From Zhengitettix transpicula (Eukaryota > Arthropoda > Insecta > Orthoptera > Tetrigidae): DNA of 64,000 nucleotides. Shown one piece after another: positions 49,401 to 61,534 of this stretch. The notes under the pieces were generated by a model that saw nothing but the letters and a program-made list of their open reading frames with translations, was not told the origin of the DNA and searched no databases. The DNA lies in assembly GCA_037074705.1 (NCBI GenBank), contig CM073590.1, positions 218,828,746-218,892,745 of the forward strand, read 5' to 3'. The position numbers and the translations under genes were made by a program. The stretch's first letter is position 1, and each line of letters begins with the position of its first letter.

Positions 49401-49745
49401 CCCTGAAACTATTTGCGACGCTCGCAAAATCTCCTAGCTTTTGGTGTCTTTGGTGAAAGGGTTGGATGACACCGAGACGAAAATAATCTTGTGGAGGAAG
49501 ACGTCTTGGGAGTCGCTGTTCTGTGTTGATTTGTCGAGGCTTTCACCGCGGCTTGTTCGGGGCGCTGGACAATGGCCGTGATTCTCCGAGTGCGGAAACT
49601 TTGGCCGAAGCTTCTGAATGCTTCGTCTGATAGCGCAGCTGTTACACTTCCGGTATAGTATTGACGAAACAAATGTGAAACGGTCACAACGCGCCGCAAA
49701 ATGCGAATTCTTCTCCGAACGCGCATCTGAATTCAAAAATAAAAT
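49401..49745 (-). other. GC-rich, arginine-rich open block, unidentified
   Basis: A sharply bounded block of balanced composition with two overlapping minus-strand frames of 105 codons (49409-49726) and 100 codons (49434-49736). The longer peptide is basic and arginine-rich, opening MRVRRRIRILRRVVTVSH. I recognise no domain. The sharp borders suggest a transposon-derived segment or an exon, but no terminal repeats, A tail or splice signals could be defended. Confidence 0.35.
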
Positions 49746-50024
49746 GTCACAAAAAACACGGAGACGTACGTCTAATATTTAAATATACTTTAATAGATTT
49801 ACCATGTATAAATATACAATATTTCTCAGAGTTAAAAATAAGTTTGTAATACACAGTTGGTAACGAAAGCTTATATTTTCTTAATTCAAACCTTTTAAGG
49901 TTTTATAAGAAACAGCTGTATTTCAGTGACCGCCTCTAACATAGTGAGATTGAGTTACTTGTTTATTTGACAGACATAAATAAAGTACGAAGAAATTCGT
50001 TACATCCAAAATTTTTGGGGACTA
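49746..50024. other. AT-rich noncoding stretch
   Basis: Nothing recognised. Confidence 0.5.
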
Positions 50025-50046
50025 ATATATATATATATATATATAT
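50025..50046. repeat. (TA)n microsatellite
   Basis: About 11 units, directly against the A-tail side of the family A fragment that follows. Confidence 0.9.
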
Positions 50047-50136
50047 TTTTTAGTGCAACAGGCTACATGAGGGTGATCCACATTGGGCAACTCCCCTTTA
50101 ATAGCATAGGAAGGGATTTGAAAGGGGAAATGGAAG
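50046..50136 (-). mobile_element. Family A fragment, 3' end only
   Basis: Only the last ~90 bases (tail, caggctacatgagggt, the ctcccctttaatagc block) are present; a severe 5' truncation. Confidence 0.85.
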
Positions 50137-52400
50137 TTTAAATTATAGAGCTATATCTCATTAATTGCCTACAAGAATAAAAGTGGGAGACATGACAGAT
50201 CGGAAACGGAAAAATTGAAAAGGGGAAAAGCGTAAAAGGAGATGGTATTATCTCCCTGAAAACGATATTATATTAATAATATTGAAAAATTGTCACTCTA
50301 ATTTAAAGAATCCAAACTTAAAATACTGCGCTTTAACATAAACCTTTAACTATGGTAAAATACTAAAATATTTTATCGAAACGTAACAAATGTAAAAGCA
50401 GAGGAATATATTAGCATTTATTAAACATTAACAAATATATTTTCCATTATTAATTACATGCGTTTGATTAATATTAGCTATTTTGATATTATTTTAATAA
50501 ATTTATTTCCATTCACAGTCCATTTTTTATTATTGTAATATCCCTTCTAATCTTTACTTCGCGGCAATACCTCTAATACTTCTTGATCTACAGATGTAGT
50601 GACAAACCAGGAACATTTGCATAAAACATTAGTTTAACCTGATATGAAAAATTCTTGAAATAAATACTCTTATAGGAAACAAAATAAAAGGAACTAGTGT
50701 AGCAGAATCAGACTATGTGGAACTAGATGTCTTTGAAATAATCTATAATGAAGAAATGGTAATAAGAGTAGAGTAACAAAATAACATAGTGTAATTAATT
50801 AGATTGTATATAAACAACAGAATTGTATTTTGGTAGATGGAAATGAGGATATTTGAGGACAAAAATTAAGAAAAATTTAGTAAATTATATCGGAATATTG
50901 TTCTCAAAGATGTAAAAAAATTATTTGTTACGATTAAAATTACTGACAGTAGTTTTATAATTCTTTAAGCTACATATAATGCTACTATAAAGTGTATAGT
51001 AATGCACTGAAAAAAAATTTTCATGAAATAAAGTAATAATTAATTGATAATATTCTCATTAGGCCTGCTTGGGGGATATTGATTCATCTTTGTGATGTTT
51101 TAATGTAACGAGGCTTGAGTTAAAAATCATCTACTTTCATATAACCGTTTCAAGAAAATTAACCTTGACATGCTTAAATTGATTTATTTCATATAATAAA
51201 TAAATTTCCAACAATCGAAGAATAAAGTTGGGCACGTAAAATAAACCTTAATTGCTGCTATTGTCTTGCCCTTCTTTTTGTCCCTGGCTTCGCTATATCT
51301 ATATAAGTACGCAGCTGCGATTGGCCGCCCATTTATTTCCAATTAACCGGTTGGCTGCCCTGGCCTGGTCTGTACCCAGTGCTACCACCACACCCAACAG
51401 AAATGCTGATGCGTGACAAGACTTCGCTGTCATTCCGACGCCTCGTAATAAAATGTGACTGCTAGACATTCACAGGAATTTAGCACCGGAAATTTTTTTG
51501 CCACCGCCCAAAGATTTTTAATTTACCGACTACACGAGTTAAATACCATTTCACGTTTCGTTTTAACGTGAGTGATTACTGATGTGTCGTGTCCCATAAA
51601 ATTTATTTGAAACGTAGCGTGACTCAGACATGTACAAATTGTAGTTTCGATCTGGATGACGTAATGGATCAACGATTCACGTCCATTCCGTAATGGCAAT
51701 TACTTATTCCACAATTGATGCCATTTGAAGATAATTAGAATCGAAATGAATTGTAATAAATTATCTGATATTCACGAAAAAAGGGGCAATAATTTTTTTA
51801 AGAAGATCAAAATTAAATATTGTCGTTCGACTGATTAACCCAGTATACGTTCATGTATATCACCTAGTCTCTATATTTAGAAGAACTTTTATTTAAAATG
51901 AAATTGTAAAAGGACGCATAACAAGGTAGTAAAATATTTTACAGGATCTATATGAATTAATTTATGGTATTTCCAATTAAAAATAAAAATGAAAGTCTGA
52001 ATTGAGACATAAAGAAAAAAAATTTAATTAATCTCTAATGTTTTGTTCTTTTTCCACGAAAATTAAAAGTTTTAAATACTCACTCAAAATTATTACGTAA
52101 TTCAATTTTATCGCAAATGTATTGCACCTTGGTGTTGATAAAAAAATAATACATTCTTTCAAGTCACAAAATAGTGTTCAAGTCAGACTTTACGAAGTTT
52201 AAATCTCTCATATCCTTTGTATATAATTTAATAGCGTATGAGGAACATTCACAACAAAATGCTACATTTAAAAACTCATCTATATAAATAATATTACAAA
52301 CGCGTTTATATTTACAGACCATAAATCGTGAAATATTTATTACGTTTTGGCTCAGTGTTGATCTTTGTCAATAATTCATGAAAGTAGGAGAATATATAAC
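50137..52400. other. AT-rich stretch with one GC-richer patch
   Basis: Nothing recognised except 51290-51450, which has tataag (51302), a gcagctgc palindrome (51311-51318), attgg (about 51320) and an aattaaccggtt string. That patch could be a promoter or regulatory element; no transcript can be tied to it. Confidence 0.35.
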
Positions 52401-52816
52401 ATACCGAGGCACCTCGGCCTGTTTTGAGAGGTGTATGTTCCGGGGTCGCAGACCTTGGGCATACGGTAAGAGTTGTCCGCTATTCCCATTGGAATAGTAG
52501 GCCAGCTGCCTCCTAAACTGGTCGAGGCACGGAAAAGGGAATGCTGCGTCCCCACAGCAAACTCCTCTCCCGCTATCGGAAGGGCGTGGGACAAGTACCC
52601 AATGCCCGACCTACCCGATGCAGGTTTTTCTAGGGTTTTCCCTGCATTTCTTTAGGCGAATGCCGGGTAGAATCCTTAAACCATAGCCCGGGGGCTACCT
52701 TCCTCTACCCTTCCGCATCCCCCCTTTCTAATCCCTTCCTATGCTATTAAAGGGGAGTTGCCCAAAGTGGGTTTCCCTTATGTAGCCTGTTGCCCTAAAA
52801 AAAAATATAAAAAAAA
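52401..52816 (+). mobile_element. Family A A-tailed retroposon, copy 7
   Basis: 5' truncated at ccgaggcacctcgg; otherwise close to the reference copy and ends ttgcccta(a)n followed by an A-rich stretch. A T is missing in the tttcttttagg string relative to copy 2, shared with the 61-kb copy, so the two may be sister insertions. Confidence 0.88.
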
Positions 52817-55479
52817 TATAGCACTGAAATGTCCCGTAAAAACATATATGAATACGAAGAAATACGGTTTTCTATAAACAAAGAAACCGTAAATTTTTAA
52901 GCAAGATAATTAGATTAAGTGATTGTTATTTATTGACAATGGTGTGTGTGGTGTCACATGTAGAAACGTTATTATATTATTTAATTGATGGGAAAGTGTA
53001 AGGTAGACATGGAAATAATTTCTATATTTTCCTTTTATTCATACTACTCGTTTTTCTTTCTTTCTGTTCCCGTTCTTGCTTTTTTACCTTTTATCAAATA
53101 TTTCAATGATTCGCTTTACTTCAGTTTGTTTTCTGCCTTCCTTCAGATTGGTACACTTTTTACGACGTACTCTTACTTAAACTATACATGCATTACCATA
53201 GTAGGCATAATGGAATTCATTAAACATTTTGTGGTGGTATTATTAAATGAAAATTTTCTTATATACAAAGGTGAATTTATTAACAATTTTTTTAAAATTA
53301 CTTATCAAAATTATTAATAAGATAAATTAATACAATTTTATCTATTAAAAGTGATAGCCACTGTTTTATCATGAAAAATAACTATTTATCTCAGATTTTT
53401 AAGATAAATCTGGAATTTAGAACAATTAAACAAAAACTCTATTGTATTTCATTTCATAATAAATGTAACGAAAGTATAATTGCGGGGTTTGCTTACATAA
53501 CCTTTCAAATTCTTGTGAAATATTTCCCGGAGATTGTCCCCACTGGAAAACAGGGTGCGGCTTTCTTTACTTCGTTGTGAGTCCTGACTCCGAAGTCTTT
53601 ATTTTCATTTTTGTTCGCCTCCTTTCTCAGAAAGAGCTATGGGACTTAAAAACTTTTTCTTGTTCCTCTCAGGTGTTCGTATACTTGTCAAAAACAATGG
53701 TCACCAAATAACATGTGTGAGATGAATAAAGGAAACACCTGCCTTTTTCTGTGACTTTTTATACATCGTTCCCCCATCTGTGAATAAACCTCAACTACTT
53801 TACCCAAGTGGTCTAGTGGCTTTTGACCATCTCGGAGACGTCGTGGCTTTTTATTTATAAAAGCAAATCAATAGTTTCAAATATCTGTTTTTTACCATTT
53901 TGGGCACTTCGGATCTGCTTTTAAGTCCAATTTGGAATTTTCACCGGTAAAATTACAAAGGGGGACGCGATAATAACACAATTTTGTTATTTTAAACGGA
54001 AATAAAAAATAAAAAATTTTCTGTAAACAAAAATGATTTTGCACAATACAGAATTACAAAAATATAAACTTAAAAATAACACGGACATGTATCTCCGGGA
54101 ACTTATTATACTATCGGAAACGTTTTGATGAGGTAAAATTATCTATAGTATAAATAAAAATTCTAATTCTGAGAATTCATATTATTTCATTGCATAACTC
54201 ACATTAAATTGATGCCTGCGAGATGATTTTATGGTGCAGCGTCTGCGGTCGTTGGCGTCGCCTCCAGCATCCTTTGTTGGTTTCGGGAAGGGTTTTAACA
54301 TACACCCTGACTAACAGTATTATTTATTTTTTATTAATTTCTATGAATTCTATCTGATAAATTAAACTGTGTCCTTTTTGGTGCTGGCATGAATAAGAAA
54401 TATATGGTACCCACATTGAATACTGACTCCTACCTCTGCTTTTTATACAAAAATACTGACGTAATAAACGCGTTCTTCAAAAAATCCAAATAAATTTGAG
54501 TTATTTTAGACATATATCTTATTTTTAATAACAAACTTTAATCTATTTGTCTCATTGCTTTTCAATTACTCCGTGTCATCCAGTACTAAGATACAAGCTG
54601 GCGCTCATTTGGCGGTATCAATTCCAGACAATTCAACAAATCCTTTTACTTCCTTTCCCGTTGCCTGACTTTCATAAGCGGATTAACGAGCAGGCTTGCT
54701 TCTTCAGAGATTCTCAGTACAGCATCTTTCTTTCGATAGGTGTCGTTTTCAGAAAAAACGATAAGTTTATTCCAAGTATTGAAATTTGCATTTTTTTGAG
54801 AGGAATATCTGAAATGTGTTTTCCTCAAAGGTAATAAAGGAATTATAAAGATGTATGATTACCGTTAGCTGCATATATTTGGGAAGTGATTCTGAATCGA
54901 GTGTCAGAATAACTGTTCGCGATTTAGATCTTCATCTTTAGTGGATGAAGGCTGCGGAGTAGCTTTGACTTCATAACTGAAGAAATGTAATACTTGTTAT
55001 AGTCTTTGATCTCCACTCAACTGAGTGAAAAGACATGGAATATTAAAATTCCCTCCTTTCTGCTTAAATTCCGGGCGAGCTGCTCGATCTCGCCAGAAGT
55101 TGCCGCGAGCGCTGTCTAATAATTACATACGAATTCACCCACTACGGAAAATCGATGACAAACATACCAAGTATAATAAGAGACACAAAATTAATTACCT
55201 TTAACCGTATAATATTTTAGCACGTCACATGGCTGTCAAATTTTCTGAAAGTAACAGTAAGCAGACGAAAGTAAGCAATCATCTTTAACGAGTCGAACGT
55301 CTCGTGTGTTCATATAGATAACACATTTCAGGGGCTATAGAAAACTATTTACGTTTAACGCCATACATGATTATATCTCGCTATTATTTAAAGAATTATT
55401 AAAACCTATTCCTCCCTATATACTGCTGTACGATACCACGTATTGATTCATCTGTCCACTTTTGTCGTGAGGCAGAAAT
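52817..55479. other. AT-rich stretch, nothing supported
   Basis: About 2.7 kb. A 110-codon plus frame (52985-53317) is hydrophobic and rich in F, I, L and Y, as expected from T-rich DNA, and lacks family features. Small GC-richer patches occur at 54230-54290 and 55060-55140. Confidence 0.45.
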
Positions 55480-56188
55480 ATATAATTTAATTCTATATTA
55501 ATCTTTAGTCAAGAGGTGATTTAACCTAAATCTAACTGTTCCTAGTTCCGTACTTACTTTCGACCGATAGCGAATTAATTAAACAGCTGTAAAATACATT
55601 GAATTTTATTGCATCAATCCCAACAAACATACCTCCAAATTTGTTCTTAAATACACTGCTTGCGTATTACAGAATTTAATTGTCTTTCCATCTCCAGACA
55701 TTACGAAAGATTAAATTGATGAAACTTTTAGCTAGTTTCACAATGTAGACAAATGGCCGCCATACTAGATTTACTAATATGTCACGAAAATTAACTTACA
55801 TTTTCCGCAAAGATCGTAAAGTATTCGTATTTTTTTATTATCATTTGATGGAGTATTGATGGATAAAATTATACCTTTTATCCAATGAAAATATTTCTCC
55901 TTTATTTAATTAAAGAAATATTAATTATTTCCATTGTTAGTCGAGTAGTAACGACTCTGTCGCGTGACGTCATGGTCTCTTCGCGCGCAATAATTTAACA
56001 CAAAATGATCACATTTTTTAAAATTATAATTCTTTCAACCTTTATACCAGGGGATTTATCAACACCACTGTACCGTTTCTCGTGTTTTGTATAATATTTA
56101 TACAATTTTTTTTATATATGTGTCCACGCGATTAAATTTGTATATAATTTAACGTAAATACATACTTCCTTTTTTATATTATATAGAT
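55480..56188 (+). repeat. Family B dispersed repeat, copy 2
   Basis: Matches 31798-32476 with substitutions and small indels, same landmarks and same 3' module. Flanks differ, so it is an independent insertion. Noncoding. Confidence 0.75.
56070..56188 (+). repeat. Shared 3' module, copy 3
   Basis: Third copy of the module, ending tattatatagatgg. Confidence 0.8.
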
Positions 56189-56694
56189 GGTGATAGAAGA
56201 TATAGATATTGTAACGAACCCATTTAAAATTCTTGATATATTCCCTCAGATTTACACATTTCATAAGTAGAGGTAGAAGCGAATAAACAAGTCAAACTGT
56301 AAGGTTATTTCTTCCACTTTCAGCCTCTCTACATCGAGAATCAATAACATGAAATAAATTCATTAAGAATACAGTTAATGACTTTTTATGTTGAGCCTTA
56401 TACGGTTACGTCGCTCCCGGCGTCGTTTTGTGATGTCGTCGGGCGACATAGCGGCATCCACTGTCTTGTCAGGAAGCGACGCCACGAGACGTCCAGGAAC
56501 GTTTACAATAGGAGGCACAGATATCGGTCTTCAGAGGCGCCTTATCTCCTTACCTGTGAACACAGAAACCTCTACGTTCTGAAGACGTAAAGAATTTACA
56601 AACTAAATAACGTTTCTCTACCTTTTATTATGAATGTCAACAATTTTCCCATTTACGCCACATTATTATTAATGAAATAACTTTGAAATTTAAA

Positions 56695-56698
<4 letters not shown>
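56189..56698. other. Noncoding stretch with GC-richer patch
   Basis: 56390-56585 is near balanced, with two overlapping plus frames (56378-56590 and 56388-56582) of no known family. The rest is AT-rich. Confidence 0.35.

Positions 56699-56761
<63 letters not shown>
56699..56761. repeat. (TA)n microsatellite
   Basis: About 30 TA units with one tc interruption near 56731. Confidence 0.95.
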
Positions 56762-56766
<5 letters not shown>

Positions 56767-57120
56767 CTTCTGAATTCTTGTTGGAATTTTGATGTCAATA
56801 AAATAGATTTTTTCTCAAATATATTTCTAAATATTTTTTAATGAAATAATTGTTCCAACTTAAGTATTTTATTGTTTGGCGCAAAATCTTCTTTTCAGTG
56901 CTAACACACTGCCAAATAAATTCCAATATTTTTAAATTTCAAAAAGGGACAAAATATTATCCCATTGAATTTATATACTTTAACTGTGTTGGCACTATTG
57001 ATAAAATTAAAAAAATAAATTATTTCAGATTATGCAATTTACGATGCTGATTTGACATATGTTTTAAAAATAAATATTCTAAATTATTCACGTCACTCAA
57101 CTAAAGTAACTAATACTAAG
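56762..57120. other. AT-rich noncoding stretch
   Basis: Nothing recognised. Confidence 0.5.
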
Positions 57121-57955
57121 GAATTTATTGTATGCAAGATTTTTTTTGTCTTCAGCTCTGCAGTACGGGCGATGTATTTCCGTAGAGCCCAATTTTTACG
57201 AACGTTTGACGATGGGTCAAACTGTGTCTCGGGGGAAGGGTATAAAAGCAGTAGGAAGTAAACACAAGGAGTCAGTAGCTGAGAGCCACCTCACGCAAGT
57301 AGGTGGCGATAGGGTTTACATCAGTCAGTAGTGGAGAAGGCTAGCCTGTGGGAAGTAGGGCAGTCGCGTGGTTGTTGGTATTTGTGTGTCTGGAAAGCTT
57401 CGTCGAGTTGGACGTTCTGTCCAGGTGTGATGTCGTTTGTGGTCGTTTTTTTTTGATCTGAAGTCATTCGGATCCTAAGAAGTTCTGTTCTATAGTGGAT
57501 CAAATTTGTATATTTTTTTTGGTATAGGGAATCTCACTCGAGATTCAGGCTAGTCCAAGGTTGGTAAAAGGCCCCGGGAGATGGTAATCTTGGGGAAAGC
57601 CGTCTATCTATGATAGCTCTGCCAACAAATCCTATCTCCACACCTCCTATGGTGACATTGGGCAATGCAGCTTTGCTGTAGCAAAATGGAGGAGGGTGCT
57701 TAATGTAGGGTTGTGAGTTTGTTGTGATCATTAACTAACCATGAACTAACTTGCGTCCGTTGAAGGGTGATGGACCGCTTGGGAACCAATTTTGACGGTC
57801 CAAGATGTTTGTTTGGTTTTTGTTAACGATAGTAAATAAGTGTTTGACTTTTATTATAAAAATTTTATAGTTTTCTGTGTTCATTTTATAGACTAAAATT
57901 TTTTTTTATTGGAGGCCCGGACCCCTGAGATATATTTCCCTTTAATATTGGTTAT
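57121..57955 (+). mobile_element. Solo LTR, copy 2
   Basis: Same unit as 5061-5905. The first bases (tgtagcgaa) are lost or mutated. TATA box at 57241-57248 and a TCAGT initiator at 57272, 31 bases downstream, the textbook arthropod core-promoter spacing. It ends before ttggaggccc (57909), which with acccctgagatatattt repeats the primer-binding-side sequence of copy 1. The leader is slightly shorter (gtaggtg absent). No internal coding region follows. Confidence 0.7.
57241..57276 (+). promoter_or_regulatory. LTR core promoter: TATA box and initiator
   Basis: tataaaag at 57241 and tcagt at 57272, with start-site spacing of about 31 bases. The equivalent initiator is deleted in the LTR near 5.2 kb. 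Confidence 0.55.
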
Positions 57956-57964
57956 TACGATGTA

Positions 57965-57967
<3 letters not shown>

Positions 57968-58013
<46 letters not shown>
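57968..58013. repeat. (TA)n microsatellite
   Basis: About 23 TA units immediately beyond the end of the LTR homology. Confidence 0.95.
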
Positions 58014-58015
<2 letters not shown>

Positions 58016-58963
58016 CAGAATGATGCGATAAAATATAAAAAGATTATATAACTTAACTTGAGTTGACAAATCATTTTATATATTCCTTATAAACTATATT
58101 TCTAGAGGAATATTTTCGTTATCAGTTCTGCTATTAATTTGTTCTTAAGAAACTATTAAAACGCGAGAAGCAACCGACTTCGGTTTTATAAGAACATAAA
58201 TATAGTGAAAGTGGAAATATTTTTTAAGCTATTCAACACCTTTGCGGTAGTTTAATTTAATGGTATAGGGTCCGTTTAAATGCATGATCCTGCGATTGAT
58301 AAATTGGTACGTTCACAAACAGTTGTAATTATTTAAAAATAATATAAAATTTTATACTCCAGTTTGGCATACTACTCATTTCGGAGAGCTGCTGAATATT
58401 TGGGATAACATTGAAACGTATATTCTAGGTATTCCAAATTCTGTTTAGTAATTCCTATATTATTTGATGTAAATTTGTCGAAGATTACGTGTTGGTTCAA
58501 TTTCTAATTTTCGAAGGCATTTACCGCACATTTTTTTATTGTTTGGAAAATTTATACAGTTTTTTTTTTTAGGAAAAACGCTCCCGAAATACGAAAGCCA
58601 TACAAGAGAATTAGATTTTCGTAAATGAGTTTTAATAATTGAAAATTCTAAAAAATATTAATTGTTTTGTCACCAATCTCTTACAAAATCAAGAGGATTC
58701 TTTACATGTAAAGCAAATTTTTTTTTGAAAATATTAATTATTTCCATTAATACAAAGAAGAATAAAATCTCTTAACTTAAATTTATTATTCTGTGGTATC
58801 TTAATAAGTAGGCAATTCGTTAGACAGATGCATTTACACAGTCAATGAAAGTGATTCAGTCATTTAAAGCGCTTAGTAATTATGATTTAGAGGTACTACA
58901 TCATCAATATTTCTGTTACGGTATTTTCACTTAATGTGAAAAATAAAAACAACAAAGATCTAG
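58014..58963. other. AT-rich noncoding stretch
   Basis: Nothing recognised. Confidence 0.5.
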
Positions 58964-59054
58964 ATCCCCCCCCCTTTCAAATCCCTTCCTATGCTATTAA
59001 AGGGGAGTTTCCCAAGGTGAATCACCCTCATGTAGCCTGTTGCCCTAAAAAAAA
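58964..59054 (+). mobile_element. Family A fragment, 3' end only
   Basis: Last ~90 bases of family A, beginning in an expanded C run and ending in an A run. A severe 5' truncation like the 50.05-kb copy. Confidence 0.85.
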
Positions 59055-60460
59055 TTGTTTTCATAAATCATGATTATTAGAAAAATATAATACATATTAT
59101 TCATTATGTAAATTTGATGCTAAATTTTTTTCCAGTACAGCTTAAGAATTCCTAAACATAACCATAGCTTTACGCAAGAACTCTTGGGTTAACATAATTT
59201 AAAGACTATAATATTAAGCGCGACAGATTTTGATTTATGCAATGTTTTGTTAAGAGTTGTTAAATAATAGAACAATGGTGTTATTCCTTATCATGGAAGT
59301 AAAAAATAAAAGCCTTGATTAAATATGTTTTTAGAACTGTTCGAATTCTTAATAAAGAACAGTAATATTTTTCATTTTCATAGTATTTACTCTTTTAATT
59401 GGCAAATGGTGGTGCATCGATAGGCCCATCTATAGCTCCATCTGAATTCCAAGCTAATTATATTTGGAAACTCCGGTAACAGAAATGGAGTTGCCGTTGG
59501 AATACTGCTGGAATGTCTTTGATGTGATCAACATACACGTGAAAAGCAACCTTCTGTGATAATTATAGATTCTGAGCATTTGCATTACTCTTACCATTAA
59601 TCGAAATCAGTATCCGAGGATGAAACCTGACAGTAAAGAAACATTAAACCGCCTGAAATGTTAAATGAACCATGATATTGAAATTTAGTGATAAATGATA
59701 AATTACACGAGTCAAGTAAAATAATGCGTTTCTATTTTTAAAAACCCCTTCCCAAGTGAAAAACCTGCTTGCAGAATGTGGGGAACGAATCAAAGCTTCA
59801 GACCACGTAATCTGTTCAGGGGCCCCTAAAAAACCTGTTCAAACTGAGCTTTTGACAACGCTAGCAGCTGAACCCTGAACCCCCAATTTTCTAGCGGATC
59901 TAGCGCCACCTAATGTAACCCACTCATCCTCTCGGCCCACCAAATGAAAGAAATTTTTCGCAGGTGTCTGGTAACTGAATTGATAAAGAAAGTTGGTGAA
60001 ACTATATTACAAAGTAAATAATTATATATTGTGAATAGTAAACAACAGATAGACTCCAGATTCTTTAATTTTATGAATAGAAATGGTAACCATGTTGATT
60101 AATAAATTCTTAGAAGAAAATCCTCTACTATATGTAATCTTATTTTTTATACAAATAGCCGTACAAAAATTTAAGCATATTGAGAATCAATTTCATAATA
60201 AGAAATTTATTTCAACTCATCGACGAACTGAAGCCTTGTTGTTATCACCATATACAGATTTCTAAATCCAGTAATTGCCATTTCTTCCTATTCGCACCAA
60301 ATCTTGCACGACAATTCACTGCCTAATTAAACAAACGGATAATGAAATAGGCAATAAAGAGACAATATTAAATAATAAAAATTTATACTAGTCGATGTTT
60401 TGAGTTTATCACCTGGTCTCTGTGTCATGTTGTTCTCATAACTCTCACGATATTTCCTCG
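59055..60460. other. Noncoding stretch
   Basis: AT-rich with less AT-rich patches at 59400-59580 and 59750-59960. No gene recognised. Confidence 0.45.
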
Positions 60461-60505
60461 CCTGACGAAAGCAACGTGGATTGCAGAAACGTTGTGGTAT
60501 TATTT
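60461..60505 (+). ncRNA. Hammerhead-like motif, best preserved
   Basis: cctgacgaaa, GCAA, loop, ttgc, agaaacgttgtgg. Both core strings are intact and stem II pairs fully outside an A-A closing mismatch. The context after it (ttggataactcttt) resembles the tails at 33.1 and 8.3 kb. A Penelope-tail origin is inferred; no reverse transcriptase lies nearby. Confidence 0.62.
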
Positions 60506-61024
60506 TTTTTCTCTTACTTTTGTCGGTCAATTGGATAACTCTTTATTTCTTTGTTAAATTTTATATAATTCAAGCGATTTTATATTTTAATTGACAAAAT
60601 GAGAAGCTTCATTCTTGTTTTATAATCAAGCACATCTTACTGGAATACTGCTTTATTTTATTTAGATAACGGCGGCCTTTTACATATTGACAATTATCGG
60701 GCGTGTTTGACAATATTTCAATTAAATAAATTTCATTGACGTAATTATACCTCTCATGTCTGTTTAAGTTACAATAGTGTTTTCACGTAAGAAAATAATG
60801 ACTAAATATTTCCCTATAAAATCGGCTAGAGCACATTAGTAATGATTTTTCACTTCAATTTAAAAAATTAATTTTTCTGTGAGATTTAAAATTGCGACCA
60901 TGTTTCTGCTGGCGAGCTGCCTTAAACGACATATCGATCTATCGGATTCCATGAAAATTGTTAGTACTTTAGACTTTATCTCCCAAATCTATTTTATTAC
61001 TGGTTACATTATTTTGAATATTAA
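60506..61024. other. AT-rich noncoding stretch
   Basis: Nothing recognised. Confidence 0.5.
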
Positions 61025-61534
61025 TTTTTTTTAGGGCTACAGGCTACATGAGGGTAATCCACTTTGGGCAACTCCCCTTTAATAGCATAGGAAGGGATTT
61101 GAAAGGGGGGATGTGGAAGGGTTAACAAGGGCCCCCGGGCTATATTTTAAGGATCCTACCTGGCATTCGCCTAAAGAAATGCAGGGAAAACCCTAGAAAA
61201 ACCTGCCTCATGTAGGTCGGGCATTGGGTACTTGTCCCACGCCCTTCCGATAGCGGGAGAGGAGTTTGCTGTGGGGACGCAGGATTTCCTTCTCCGTGCC
61301 TCGACCAGTTTAGGAGGCAGCTGGCCGACTATTCCAATGGGAATAGCGAACAACTCTTACCGTATGCCCAAGGTCTGCGACCGCGGAACATACACCTCTC
61401 AAAATAGGCCGAGGTGCCTCGGCTTGTGGGATCCTTAGTTCAAAAACGGAGAGGAAAAGGCATACCCGAAGGTAGCCCCTTCGTATCTCTCCTAAAATGT
61501 TCTGCCTGCGAGAGAATAGCCCTCGCAGGTTACC
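61025..61534 (-). mobile_element. Family A A-tailed retroposon, full-length minus copy
   Basis: T run at 61025-61032 is the A tail on the other strand. The body follows the family order and the copy ends at the 5' hairpin (stem halves about 61505-61512 and 61522-61529). It lacks the ttcctctaccc segment present in copies 1, 5 and 7. A convincing target-site duplication was not found. Confidence 0.9.

Noticed and set aside
52985..53317. 110-codon hydrophobic frame as a membrane protein
   Set aside because: F, I, L and Y richness follows from T-rich DNA; there is no family motif, splice signal or balanced codon use.
5061..57955. The two LTR copies as ends of one ~52-kb element
   Set aside because: Both are followed by the same primer-side leader and no gag or pol lies between; they are separate insertions.
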